64,000 bases of DNA from Rosellinia necatrix (taxonomy: Eukaryota; Ascomycota; Sordariomycetes; Xylariales; Xylariaceae). The position numbers and the translations under genes were made by a program. Positions 37,550-48,578 of the stretch are shown one piece after another. Where the stretch lies: assembly GCA_021209875.1 (NCBI GenBank), contig JAGYVD010000004.1, forward strand, positions 5,059,001 through 5,123,000. The letters are read 5' to 3'. The stretch's first letter is position 1; each line of letters starts with the position of its first letter. The notes beneath the pieces were generated by a model. The model worked only from the letters and a program-made list of their open reading frames with translations, searched no databases and was not told the origin of the DNA.

Positions 37550-39068
37550 ATGTCAGATATGGAATTCCAGTCAAGCTTCAGCGTTTGCATCATCGGAGGC
37601 GGCGTCGTTGGTCTTGCTGGCGCTATTCTTCTTCGCCGCCAAGGCTTCAAGGTGACGGTTCTTGAACGAGATGCAACACTCCAATCTGTAAGTGACACCT
37701 TTAAGAAGCCAACGGTACTTGCGCTAAAGTAGACAAACTTTATACCGGAGCGGGAATTCAGCTGCACCCCAATGCCGTGCGGGTGTTACAGGAGATCGGC
37801 GTCTTTGAGAAGATGGCAGCCAACTCCATCATCCCAGATGCCATCATCTTGAAAGCCTACAAAACGGGCCAGGTCTTGCACAGGCAGGACCTCAAAGAGG
37901 CGGCCAAGAAGTACAGTGCCCCCTTCCTCACATTGCACCGGGCTACTCTCCGACAGGTGCTATACGACGAGGCCATCGATCGGGGCGTGACGATCCGACA
38001 TGGCATCAAGATCGATGTGACCGGGGTCGACCTTGCTGCCGGAAACCTGAAACTAGCTGACACCTCCGAAACGATACACGCTGACCTCTTCATCGGAGCG
38101 GACGGCGGAGAATCAGTCGTGCGGACCGCATTACTTGGGCATAAGCCAAAGCCTGTTCCTCACGGTAAGATTGTCCACCGCATCCTGATACAGGAGAGGG
38201 ACATTCTCGCCCGTCCGCACCTGCGGTACTTGCTGGAGCAGCCGAACGTCATCGTCTGGCTGGGTCCGGAATGTGAGGCCGTCACCTACGGACTGGACGG
38301 CGTTTTTAACGTCGCCTTTACCTGGCCGTATTCGAAAGACCCCGAAGATATATTCTTCGGCGCGCAGACTGTCGATCTCGACGAATTCCGCGCACAGCTC
38401 GTGGATTGGGAGCCGGACCTCCGCGAGATCCTGAGCCTCGGCACGAGCGCTCTGCGCTGGCAATTCTTCGAGCCGGTAGCCGACGATGACAACGCGGCGT
38501 GGGTTGACGGCACGGGCAAGTTCTGTATTGTGGGCGATGCCGCCCACCGGGGCCTGCCATATCTGTAAGTCTACTGCATAAGCACGCAATATCACGCTCG
38601 CGGATGTAATCTATAATCTATAAAGCCCCTTCCTTCTCTATCTGTCCTAGTACCCCTCTCTCTAAGAGGAGAGTCGTTCGACGATCAAGCGTTGACAAGG
38701 GCCGCACCCCTTTTTCTAGTGGACAAGGCGCAGCAGCGGGCGTCGAGTCTGTTTCCACCCTCGCGCAACTACTAGGCAAGGCGAAGAACCAAGATGAGGT
38801 ACGCGAGGGTCTGGGGATCTACCAGCGGCTACGGAAAGAACGGACAGGCCATGTCATCCGAGCGACCCTGAAAACGGGCGAGCTATGGCAGATGGCCGAC
38901 GGGCCCCTGAAGGACGAGCGCGACAGGCAGTTCCTTCACGAGACCCCGACGGTTGGTTACCCGAACCCTCTTGCCGATCCGTTCTTCCAGGAGTGGCTAT
39001 GGGGCTTCGATGCGACCAAGACGTCGGACGAGGCATGGGAGGCGCATCGCAACGAACGCCGTTCCTGA
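37550..39068 (+). CDS. FAD-dependent monooxygenase, salicylate-hydroxylase-like, three exons
   Basis: A class-A flavoprotein hydroxylase of about 440 residues that would use NAD(P)H and O2 on an aromatic substrate. Exon 1 holds the Rossmann motif IIGGGVVGLAGAILLRRQGF, ending VLERD (residues 14-41). Exon 2 (to 38564) has GAGIQLHPNAVRVL, the LFIGADGGESVVR motif (DG-type) and the second FAD motif FCIVGDAAHRGLPYL. Exon 3 (38720-39068) continues GQGAAAGVES and ends NERRS. The second intron (38565-38719) is well supported. The first is not: the strong GTAAGT donor at 37688 leads out of frame. Only a weaker GTGACA donor at 37692 with the AG at 37731-37732 (41 nt) keeps the frame. The gene may therefore be misread or damaged there. 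Members of the family do decarboxylative or ortho hydroxylation. Confidence 0.85.
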
Positions 39069-40944
39069 TCCTCGCTTGCTTTATCTCCGGAGGAGACATA
39101 AAACAAAAACCTGGACGTAGACTTACAGCAGAAGCATGGGTTTAGATGTAACCCCTTTCCCACCTAGGATCGGTCTATAGCCACCAACATGTGTATATGA
39201 CCGGCTATCCAAGTACTAATGGTTAACCACCCCCGCGTCGACTATCAACGAATATGTACATCGTCTTGCATAGTATAGAGCTACATACATAGCCTAGCAT
39301 AGATATATGTACACTACTTAGCTACCTAGAGAGGCTAGTTGATCTGCTTTTAATAAGCACTGACGAAAAGAACCCCGGCTCGACAGGGTACTTTTACGCG
39401 ACCTATTTAAGGAAAACCGCCAGACTCCATGTTCCGGTCAGATAACCAACTTACACTAGCTACTGATAAAACGAGCCCGCCCTGCTTTTCCATTGATCAG
39501 TTCAACTTTGCAATGTACGTGTAGCGTATGATAAACAGGGCTTTCATTCATTTCCCGTATCTTACGTCACCCACACGCTTATGAGAGCAAAACCCCTCTA
39601 GAACCTCTAGAACCACTTAGTCAGGGCTAAGATAAACACCGGTTCTGCCGTTAGGTGGTCTTAGTTTATCCCGAACGTGAGGTTCTCCCGATAACACAAA
39701 TTCCAGAGGGCGGGAGCGAAGGAACAAGGGTCTGGGCAAGACGAACAGGACCAGGGGGGGCCTCCCTTCCAGACTAGGTTAACGGCGGAGAGATTGCGAT
39801 CCCATCCATAGGCCGGCGCGCCGTCCGCGCGGTGTGTTTGGTACGCTACCCTTAAGATATCCAATAATACCGCAGGTCGATATACTGCAAGTACCATACA
39901 TCTTTTGTGATTGGGGCGCTAGACTAAGCCTATGTCGGTGACCTTCGTGGGAGTGGCTTTCTTTTTCTTTTTTCCTTTTTTCTTTTATCCTTTTTCTTGT
40001 CCATGTATAGGCAAGTATACAGGACCAAGAGCTGCGTTCATCTCGTAGCCTAACGGCATCTTCCGTCATTTTGTCGCGACAAGGAAACGCTAGAGATTGG
40101 TCCGCCTGAACGCCTACCTACCTATTGGAAACTAGGCTGCTCCTACTGTGATTCGCCAGTGTTGCGGATTCCTCGGCTATTCTTGTATCTACGCTAAGAA
40201 GTTTAGTATATACACTACGCGATCGAACGTATGTTTGAGGTAGGGGCAAAATCCAAAAGGAGATTTCACATGACTGGAGACGCCGTAACGCACTTTACCA
40301 CGGTAGTTCAAGTCACGAAAGTAAACCTCGCATGATGTCTTCAAAACCAGAATACGTATTTCAATGGTATAAAAATGAAGATCGTAATCGCCAAGAAAAG
40401 TATAGTTTAAAACTGATTTGTAGCCAGGTCCGCCCGGTTTACTGTACCATATGTACTTGAGATGTATAGTAAGTAACTAGTTGATGGTGTTTCTTCTTTT
40501 GGACTGGCTTCTACCTCTCCAAGCGAAAGATGCAAGCAAAACAGGGGAGATGGATGTTGCATCACTCTACTACCACGTGGGGTGGAGAGCCTCCTTCCGG
40601 GGGTCAACGACTCCAATGCAGGGGCCCCGCGAACGATGTCGGACACAATATGACGATAAGGGAAGGTGCTTCGATCTACTTCCCTATAGCGCGATAGGCG
40701 TCCTAGTGCTATTACAGGGTTTTCACATCTTGCGCCACGGACTTTTGTTCATATTAAGGAGGCCTATAGCACGTATAGTCCCGACCCTCGAGTCGTTCGT
40801 GGGTTTTGCTGTATTGGTTTGTGACAGAGTAAAGCAAGCAATTATGGGTATTATGTACAACGATCTTCAACTAGTTTAATAACAACGATAATGGTAAAAT
40901 AAAAATAAAAAATTTTATGCTTTCTTTTATTCAGTTGGTCCCCC
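39069..40944. other. Convergent gap between monooxygenase and BBE-like oxidase genes
   Basis: No gene recognised. A/T-rich in places, with CTAC groups near 39310 and 40115-40130. The 40880-40920 stretch is A/T-rich, in the 3' flank of the oxidase gene. Confidence 0.55.
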
Positions 40945-42446
40945 TCACGACAATGGGAACCATTGGTTCAGGCGTTTCTTGGGGTCGTATTTCGCCTTGA
41001 GCTTCTGCAGCGTGGCGAGACTAGAACCGTAGATCTGAGACAGGGCCTCGTCTCCGTGCGCAAAGTTGATGTAACTAAAAAAGCCAGAGTTAGTAAGGAA
41101 CTCGCGGAAAGTGCGCATATCAGTGAAAGACAGAATCAAGAGACGTACGCGCTCGGACTGCTTGTGCCCGCCGAGGCAGCCCAGTACTTTCGGACGTTCT
41201 TGCCGAACTTGTTGGCCTCGCAATCGAGACTCGGGCTGGTATACCACGGGATGACGATGGCGTGGCACTTAATGTCGCGGAAGGGGTAAGACGAGGAGCC
41301 GTCGTTCACTACCGACTTGGCCGTCGCAGCCGTGGAGTAGCACTCGGTCAGGATAGTAGTCAGGTTGGCCTCCTCGTGCGCGTTGAAAAAGGCCGTGTAC
41401 TCGTTCCAGACATTGCGCCAGGCGGCCGGATCCAGCTTTTTCAGACCGGTCGTATAGGATGGCTTGCGCCCGCCGGCCGTACAGAACGCGTCTCCGGCCG
41501 AGTTCCATGTGTTGTATGGGATTACCTCAGTGCCGTCCAAAGTCGGGCCGATGTTCAGGACAGAGGCGAACTTCTGCCTCCCCACCTCTTCGCTGCCGAG
41601 GTAGAAAGGTAGGAAGAGGACGGTCGGCTTGCCGTCAAGGGGGTTGGCCGTGAAATAGAAGTCCATCTGCATCTCCGGCTCCAGGGTAAGGGCGTTCAGC
41701 GCCGCGATAAGCTGTTCGAGCTTGCTCTCGTCGAAGATGACCAACCCCGTCCACGCGGTGTTTTGCGCTTGCGGTATGGCATGGCTTTTATAAGTGCCCG
41801 AGGTGACAATGCCGAAGTTGGCACCGGCACCCGTGACAGCCCACCATAATTCGGGGTTCTTTGCCTTGGTGATGGTTTTCTTAGCTCCATTCGAGTCGAC
41901 GATGTTGAGGCTGGTAAGCTGGTCGATGTTGAGACCATACACACCCTGGGTCCTGCTGAGCCCGCCACCGAGCGTTGCGCCAAGAACACTAACACAGTTG
42001 CAAGTGCTGACCGACACGCGCGCGTTATTGTTCCAGGCGGCGTTGATTACATCTTCGTTTGTAACGCCGGTCTGGATGGTTACTTGGGATTTATCCGCGT
42101 TAAAGGTGATGCCCTTGAGGTTGGAAACATCGATGATGATACCCCTCGAGTCAAGTTTGAATGTGTTCGCCCATCCATTCGCACCGCTCTGGATCAAGAA
42201 AGGCGCGCCCTTCTTATTGGCCACCGTGATGATCTTGGCAACATCATCTTCATGGCCGACGGTGACAACCAAACCGGGTTGGGGAGCTGCGTAGTCGCTC
42301 CATCGCTGATTCCACTCGCCGCACCGAATTGTCGTTTGTGTTGAGAGGTCGATCTTTGCCATCTCGGCCAAGGTGCTGTTGCATGTCGACAGCGACAACC
42401 CGAGGCCAAATAGGCCCGCGCCAATGAGAAGCTGGCTCACATGCAT
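40945..42446 (-). CDS. Secreted FAD-linked oxidase, berberine-bridge-enzyme-like, two exons
   Basis: An oxidoreductase of about 475 residues with a PCMH-type FAD domain. Exons are 41149-42446 and 40945-41074; the GTACGT donor restores AYINFAHGDEALSQIYG. A signal peptide is visible at residues 1-20 (LLIGAGLFGLGLSLST), so it probably acts outside the cell or in the secretory pathway. In most relatives the flavin is bound by a His in an SGGH motif; here the same place reads SGANGW, with Asn at about 90. The Cys-containing partner motif TCNCVSVLGATLGGG (149-163) is present, so at most one covalent link, through Cys, is expected. The C-terminal substrate/BBE block ends KYDPKKRLNQWFPL. The start is the first ATG after a T-rich plus-strand tract (42451-42475), an A-rich leader on the coding strand. 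Substrate unknown. Confidence 0.9.
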
Positions 42447-43712
42447 TTTCTTTTTTTTCTTTTTTTTTTTTCTTTGGCACCCAACCCACACGAAAGATGA
42501 GAACCACGGAAAACGATTGTAAGGAAATGAGCTAGTGCTCGGCCGTTATAAGGAGAAGAGTCTCGAGCAATAAACAAGGCTTCTAGTGGAGGGGCGGGAA
42601 CAACCTGACCACGTGGCGAGCATGAGCTGAAGCACCAAAGGGAGGCGACAATCTGCGTTGCGGACCTAAGTGGCGCCTGAGCGGTGCAACCAACACCCGC
42701 CAATCTGCCCCGGATGGTGGGGGAGGAACCATGACCACCCCGGACTAAATACTAAGTAGTTATTCCCGTCTCTCTCATGGTGAGATCTGTTGGCTCTTGC
42801 CACTAACCCTGTCGCTATATCGTAATGCAGACAAACGGCATACGTCTAGCAGCTTTCTAGTGCGACGAAACGCGCCTCCTCTAATGCTAGGCCATGATTA
42901 CAGCACGGATCGACTGTCCATTATCGTATAAGCGCATGGAAAGCGTGGACCAAACACCGCAGGAAATCTCCGGCACGTCGCATCGTCACGGATTACGAAG
43001 CCATGCGGTGTTTCTTGGGCCCCTTAAAAAGAGAGCAATACATACCTCCGTTTTACCTCTATTGACCGTGAGAGGGGCACCCGGGCCTGCATGGACGGAA
43101 ATGAAGCGCAAATGCTATCGAGGCATGTAGACGCATCCCTAACTTGCAAAACATGGAGGCAATGCGTCAAATATGAGAACAGTAGCGCACAGTATTACGT
43201 ATTGACCTACCCGATTCGACAGGTGGGGAGATGACGCTATCCATATTGGTAGTCTAATTATAACACCACCCCGCTAACTGGGGACGAATCCTGGTAAACA
43301 TCGCGATTGCGCTGCGAGGATGGCGCCCTGTTTGAACCCCGTTTGAACTGGGTTACTAGATTTGGATGTGCTCCGCCTGGGTCGGGGTCGGTCGATAACG
43401 ACGATATAATGGGGCTATGGAGCGAATGAATTAATTGCATGTATGGGTATAGTATTCGTTTTCTGCGTCTGCTATCAACTAGGTTCGTATTTAAAGCCGT
43501 GTTTTAATAACAGGGTTTGGGGGGCCTTTTCGATAGTCAATTCCTACCGGAGAGACCAGGATGGAAGCTGGTCGAGTCGAGATCCATGCCGGGTGAGCCC
43601 AGATCCGAATAGAAGTCTGTGCCGCGCAAGCACTAGTTAGCAACTTGCAGCGAAAAATCGATCGCCGCAGCGGTCGCTTGATCATGATGTATGTGGTCGG
43701 CGGTCCAATGAA
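42447..43712. other. Gap between BBE-like oxidase and prenyltransferase genes
   Basis: Upstream region of the oxidase gene and downstream region of the prenyltransferase gene, both on the minus strand. No gene or clear repeat recognised. Confidence 0.55.
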
Positions 43713-44960
43713 CTACTGCTCGGAAGCAATCCGTTCCACCTGTTGGTCCACAACCGTTGAAAAATACTCCGCCAGGAGAGCTAATACCGTCGTCCCACTG
43801 ACGAGTAACCCACCCCACGAGAACCACCAACCGCAAATGTCGGGCCTCGACCTTTTCACGGTCTTGACCATGGCGGCCAGCCAGAGGGCGTTCCCACCCG
43901 CGGCCCCGATGAAATATATAGGCGAGAACCCGGCCAATACCCCAGTCGCGATTAGACAGCCAACCTGCGCCGCTCCCATGGCGGAGATGAAGGCGTCCGT
44001 ATTCTGATATAGGACCGCCATACTGCGCACACCGGCCTTGATATCGTCGGCCGTATCCTGACAAGCATTTACGTAATCGAAGATGGTCGTCCAGATATAG
44101 TGTGACATAAATAGTGAGGCGGTAGCCGCGGCTGTTGCAGGTGCGATGAATGGATCAACTCCAATAGCGGCGGCGGCCATCAGCACGCCTCCCGCGATGG
44201 GTGCGCTCAGAATCAGCTGGGGGAAATCTGTGAAGCGCTTCCCCAGCGGATATAGGCTGACGACTAGTTGGATGGGGGCTGCATAAGCGAGCATAGTGAG
44301 GGGCTCTGGTAGGCATGCAATAGCTGCCCCAGCGCCGAGGGTCTGGAGGCCATACCAAATGTATGCCTGCGAAGGGGTAACCGCCCCACGGGCTACGGGT
44401 CGGCTCCTACACCGCGCAACCTTCCTGTCATAATCACGGTCTAAAATATCGTTCACGGTGCAGGCGGCACCGCGGAGGAAGACATTGTAAATTAGTAGGT
44501 TGCCGGCGGTCCCTGCCAGCAATGCGAGTCCTGGCCCTGGGGTAGCCAGACAAGCTCCGTAGCTCAGTCCTATTAGATACGCCATATAAAACCCGTACAG
44601 CCCCCCGGGCTTCTCGATGCGAGAGAGTTCGGCATAAGGGACGAGCGACAAGGGCAGTTTAGAGAGGATGCCCTTGGCCGGCGGCGTCCAGGGAGGGTAC
44701 TTCGCGACAGAGGCGTGATCTATCGTCACCGTCGATGGTAGAGCTGGTGTATTGTGTAGATTCCTGGAGGGCCTCCTCGACGTTAAATTACTTGACGACG
44801 CCACTGCTGATGGTCGGATGTTGTTGGTCTCGGTTTGCCTCGCCTGTGTAGACTGAAGCGGCCGCGAAGACCCACCGAGCCACCGTCTATCGAGGGAGGT
44901 GAGGCGACATCGTACCGGCGGCGTTAGCCCTCGGCGAGCTGTCCTTGATATATTAATCAT
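43713..44960 (-). CDS. UbiA-family aromatic prenyltransferase (COQ2-like)
   Basis: An intron-free gene for a membrane prenyltransferase of 415 residues that would join a polyprenyl diphosphate to an aromatic acid such as 4-hydroxybenzoate. The first Asp-rich motif NDILDRDYDRKVARCRSRP starts at 170; the second, FDYVNACQDTADDIKAG, is at about 294-310. Eight or nine hydrophobic helices surround them. The N-terminal 75 residues are rich in Arg, Ser and Thr and poor in acids, like a mitochondrial presequence, which fits COQ2 of ubiquinone synthesis. The VARCRSRPVARGAV block and the IEKPGGLYGFY segment are also compatible with the secondary-metabolite branch (meroterpenoid prenyltransferases). Its neighbours, two FAD enzymes, favour the latter, but a true COQ2 cannot be excluded. 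The start is the ATG of MINISRTARR. Confidence 0.9.
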   Translation of the reverse strand: MINISRTARRGLTPPVRCRLTSLDRRWLGGSSRPLQSTQARQTETNNIRPSAVASSSNLTSRRPSRNLHNTPALPSTVTIDHASVAKYPPWTPPAKGILSKLPLSLVPYAELSRIEKPGGLYGFYMAYLIGLSYGACLATPGPGLALLAGTAGNLLIYNVFLRGAACTVNDILDRDYDRKVARCRSRPVARGAVTPSQAYIWYGLQTLGAGAAIACLPEPLTMLAYAAPIQLVVSLYPLGKRFTDFPQLILSAPIAGGVLMAAAAIGVDPFIAPATAAATASLFMSHYIWTTIFDYVNACQDTADDIKAGVRSMAVLYQNTDAFISAMGAAQVGCLIATGVLAGFSPIYFIGAAGGNALWLAAMVKTVKRSRPDICGWWFSWGGLLVSGTTVLALLAEYFSTVVDQQVERIASEQ

Positions 44961-47900
44961 GGCGCTGCACCCACGTTGTATAGAACGAGGGGAAGGGGAG
45001 GAGAAGGAGGAAAAGCAGAAGAAAAGCAAGAAAATCACAACAAACACACGGATTGTAAAAGAGAACCACCAGTCCTATCTTAGAGACGAGGGCAAGTTGG
45101 CAGGTATGTGTCTTATACCTTCGAGACTAGCAGCCAGCTCATACCCGGCCATGCTTCACCGCGCGTTGCTGGTGGTGGTCTAGCTCGGCGGCCATACCAA
45201 GAAGAAATAGGAAAGAGTCAGGCAAAAGCTTACCGAGAGGGCGGGATACATGCAGCCAGGGTCGATGTTAATAATAAAAAAAAAAAAACGAAGCCTGTTA
45301 ACCGGGGCGGACGTCGCTATCTGCTCCCCACGATTCGGCCGTCGTCTGACAGGAGAAGGCGGTGTTAGGACCTCGCTGTGGCTGCGCCCGTGATTGCAGC
45401 TGTGCTGGGACTCTGCTATCCTCGGTTCGGCATAGGTCCCTCTCAGGATGTCTGCTGCTCCAAGGATAATCGCAGGGACATTTTCACGGCGCGTCCAGGC
45501 ATGGTCTGTCATGGTGTGCCCAGGCACGGTCGATGATGTGCACGTACTGGGGATGTATATGTGTGTGGTACTGAGAAGAGTAGTAAAATTCAACCATATC
45601 ACGTCCACTTACACTAATCGGGTACGGCCTGTAGTTCACCGTGGGGACGGGGATGGGTTCCCTAAACCAGGGCCGATGTTGTACGCTAGGTTGCCGCAAG
45701 GGTAGCCTAAAGCCTCCTAGTGCTGTCGTACTAGAGCAACGCTGGTAGGAGTGGCGCTAGGTTAAAATATGCCAGGACCAGACCGTTGCTACATCTCGGG
45801 AGCCCCAACCATAGAGGATGGCATAGAGGATGGAAAACGAGAAAGGAGCAGACAGGAAGAGCACAACATTACACATGCTTGTGGTCGAAGGCGTGAGCCC
45901 ATGTTCCATGTACATAGTTGGGTCGTTACTGCCATCTCAATCATCTTGACTTGTCATCCTCACAATTCACAAGCAGATAGAAATACATAGGCTCACTACT
46001 AGTCATAGTCTTGCATCTAATCCGTACCGAACAAGACACGTAGCGTATATCTTGCTGACATAACTTCTCTACATCGGTAGCGCTTCGTGGTTAATCGCTG
46101 GCCGAGGTCGTGAGTCTAGAAAAGTGCTACATTAGGTAGGTAGTTGTCTAGTCCTGTAGATACAGGTACATAGGTACATGCACACACACTTAAATGCTTT
46201 GGCGTGGCGCTAAAACCTGACTCTGTCGGTAATAGGCAGCCGACGGGTTCCTAGACCATCCACTAAATAATCCTCTAAGAACCTTCTCTCAGCATCTACA
46301 CCACGCCACCTACATCCTCGTATGTGGTTATCCGGTAAGCTAGTCATGCACTAACGTTAGTCTAGAAGAAACTAATTCATGTCAGCGATGATACGGTACA
46401 AGTATATGCTCTCAAGTCGATACCAACAAGCCAATTGCCGGCATGATACCTCTTCGTAGTTGCCGGAAGTCATGTGTAGTGTAGGTTGTGCTGGGCTGGG
46501 GCTTATGCCAAGCAAGACCCATACAATAAGCTAAAGTTTACCACTCAGCTCATTGTTTCGGTGGGAGTAATCCTGGAACGAACAGAATGTCCATGCATGT
46601 GTAGTACACATATTGCATGGAGGCTTGGACAGAACGGTGATATGGCCCGTGGATCAACACCTTTGATCCGCTGCTTCAACGGCCTGGCTAACATATCAAG
46701 AAGGTATCTACCGTCAAATGCCATGGTCATGAAGCCGACAAGGGACCGAGCATTTATAGATATCTGGAAGGATGCCCTCCCACCAGAAGAACTCATCCCA
46801 CAAGCAATAAAGTGCGTGTTCATAGCATTTCCTGTGGGCACCGACTAACCTACGCTACCTAGATATCCCATAGATAGTGTACACACCCTGGGAAGCGGCC
46901 GTACCATGCACGGTATACGGAATGCCCGCCCACTACATGACGCAAAAAGTGCCATGCACCAGCGCTCTTCTCAGTGCTCTCCTCAAGCAGAGTAGGATAC
47001 CTTGGACGCCTTCGAGCTGACACGTCCTGGTCAAAGCGAACGCCCCTGTGCCTCGGTGTTGCATAGAGGTGTTGCATAGAGGTTGGATACGAACGGTGGG
47101 TTATCAGGACATTTCAACAAAGCCTGTTCCCAATAAATCGGACGATGTCGCCATTTAGTTAATCACCGCATAATTACTACAAAAGCTTGGGTCGTGTATA
47201 GTTACTTTCGATTTCACATTAGTTACCAAAGCGGTTGGATCGCTGTCATACTAGGATTGCAATCCGTCGCGAACACTTTTGGTGCCTATAATGAGGTTGG
47301 ACTACCCGGATAGGATGTATACAAGGTATTGACACCTTGTTAATACCTACCTACCTAGTGTCTCGTCGGTATTGAGTTGCATATGTACCTAGGTATGTAG
47401 TATATGCTCACAGGCTATACCTAGGTAGGTAAGCTTTACTGTTGATAGGCAGTGTGTTACCAACCCATATTGACTTAGCCCCGTTAATTCCGCACTGTTT
47501 GGACTGCGGTTCACGCCGCTTGTCTTAGTGTGCACTGTAGGTATGCACAGAGCAGATAAGCTTAGAGGTAGGTGCCTAGGTCGGTAGTTCTGTCAGGAAT
47601 GTGGCGCGGTACCTAGTGTCAATGAATGGGCCTTATGTCCGCCCGCAGCAGCAGTCCTGTCAATACCTATTTGTCTACGGCTCAGGTAGGTGTTTCAAAG
47701 GACCGAGCTAACCAGGTAATGCCGGCAAAATATTTTTGAGTGCCCAGGTAGCCCCCTAACCCAGCCCGCTAGCCAGTAGATACCTACCGAGTAGGGAGGT
47801 GCGACATTTTATAGATTTGATATGGAAACAAGCATCAGTCGTGCATGCAGATGGTGTTGAGGTCAGAGTGCAGATGTAGCGTAGTGTACGGAAAAGGAGG

Positions 47901-48578
47901 GTGAAACAAGCTCTACATATGCATTACGTGAGTAGCTCATGCCAGCTTCGAACAACAGATCTGCAGAGCACCTTCTATGCCGCCACGGTTGCAACGTCAA
48001 CCCCTCCTTACAGTGTTTGTACAGGCAGGTAATTGGCAGTCGAGTCAAGTGCGTGCTTAGCCGACCTGCTTGTGATCTTCGAAATGTAACGGTAGGACCG
48101 CCCGAGCAACTGGTATATGGCTTGCAAGCCGATCGGTACGCTCGGTACTGTAAGGGGAGAAGGGACGCCGTCGCATTTCCCCAATGACACCAGGTCAAGT
48201 ACCTACCTAACCCCTCACCTGGCCTTGGGGTGCCGGTCGACCCCTCCGTAAGTAAGCCGATTCCGACAGCTCCTATAGAAGAGATGAGACAGCAACAGCA
48301 AGAGCGACAGCAGACGCTTATCAAGCCAACAGCGTTCATGCCCTTCCTTCCATTTCTGCCAACCCCAACCCTCTCTGCCTCTTCTCTGCCTCTTCTCTGC
48401 CTCTTCTCTGCCTCTTCTCTGCCTCTTCTCTGCACTTTCTCTGCCCTTTCTCTGGACCTTCCCTGCCCTGTTTTTATACCTTCTCTACGCCCTCTCTACG
48501 CCCCTGAATATCTTCCCTTGCACATCCAGAGCAAGGAGCATCCCGGTGCTGTGACGATTAAGAGATAGACATATAGAC
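44961..48578. other. About 3.6 kb without a recognisable gene
   Basis: Holds the prenyltransferase promoter, several CTAC/GTAG groups (46135, 47345, 47425, 47780, 48205) and the pyrimidine minisatellite of the next gene. An open frame at 46486-46848 resembles nothing I know. Confidence 0.55.
48373..48449 (+). repeat. Pyrimidine-rich 11-mer minisatellite in promoter/leader of second BBE-like gene
   Basis: Five exact CTCTGCCTCTT units, then CTCTGCACTTT and CTCTGCCCTTT. It lies 130-206 bases before the ATG of the oxidase gene, where fungal promoters often have CT-rich tracts. Confidence 0.92.

Noticed and set aside
46486..46848. A 120-codon plus-strand frame in a spacer
   Set aside because: No family motif, no neighbouring exon that extends it, and codon use like the surrounding spacer.
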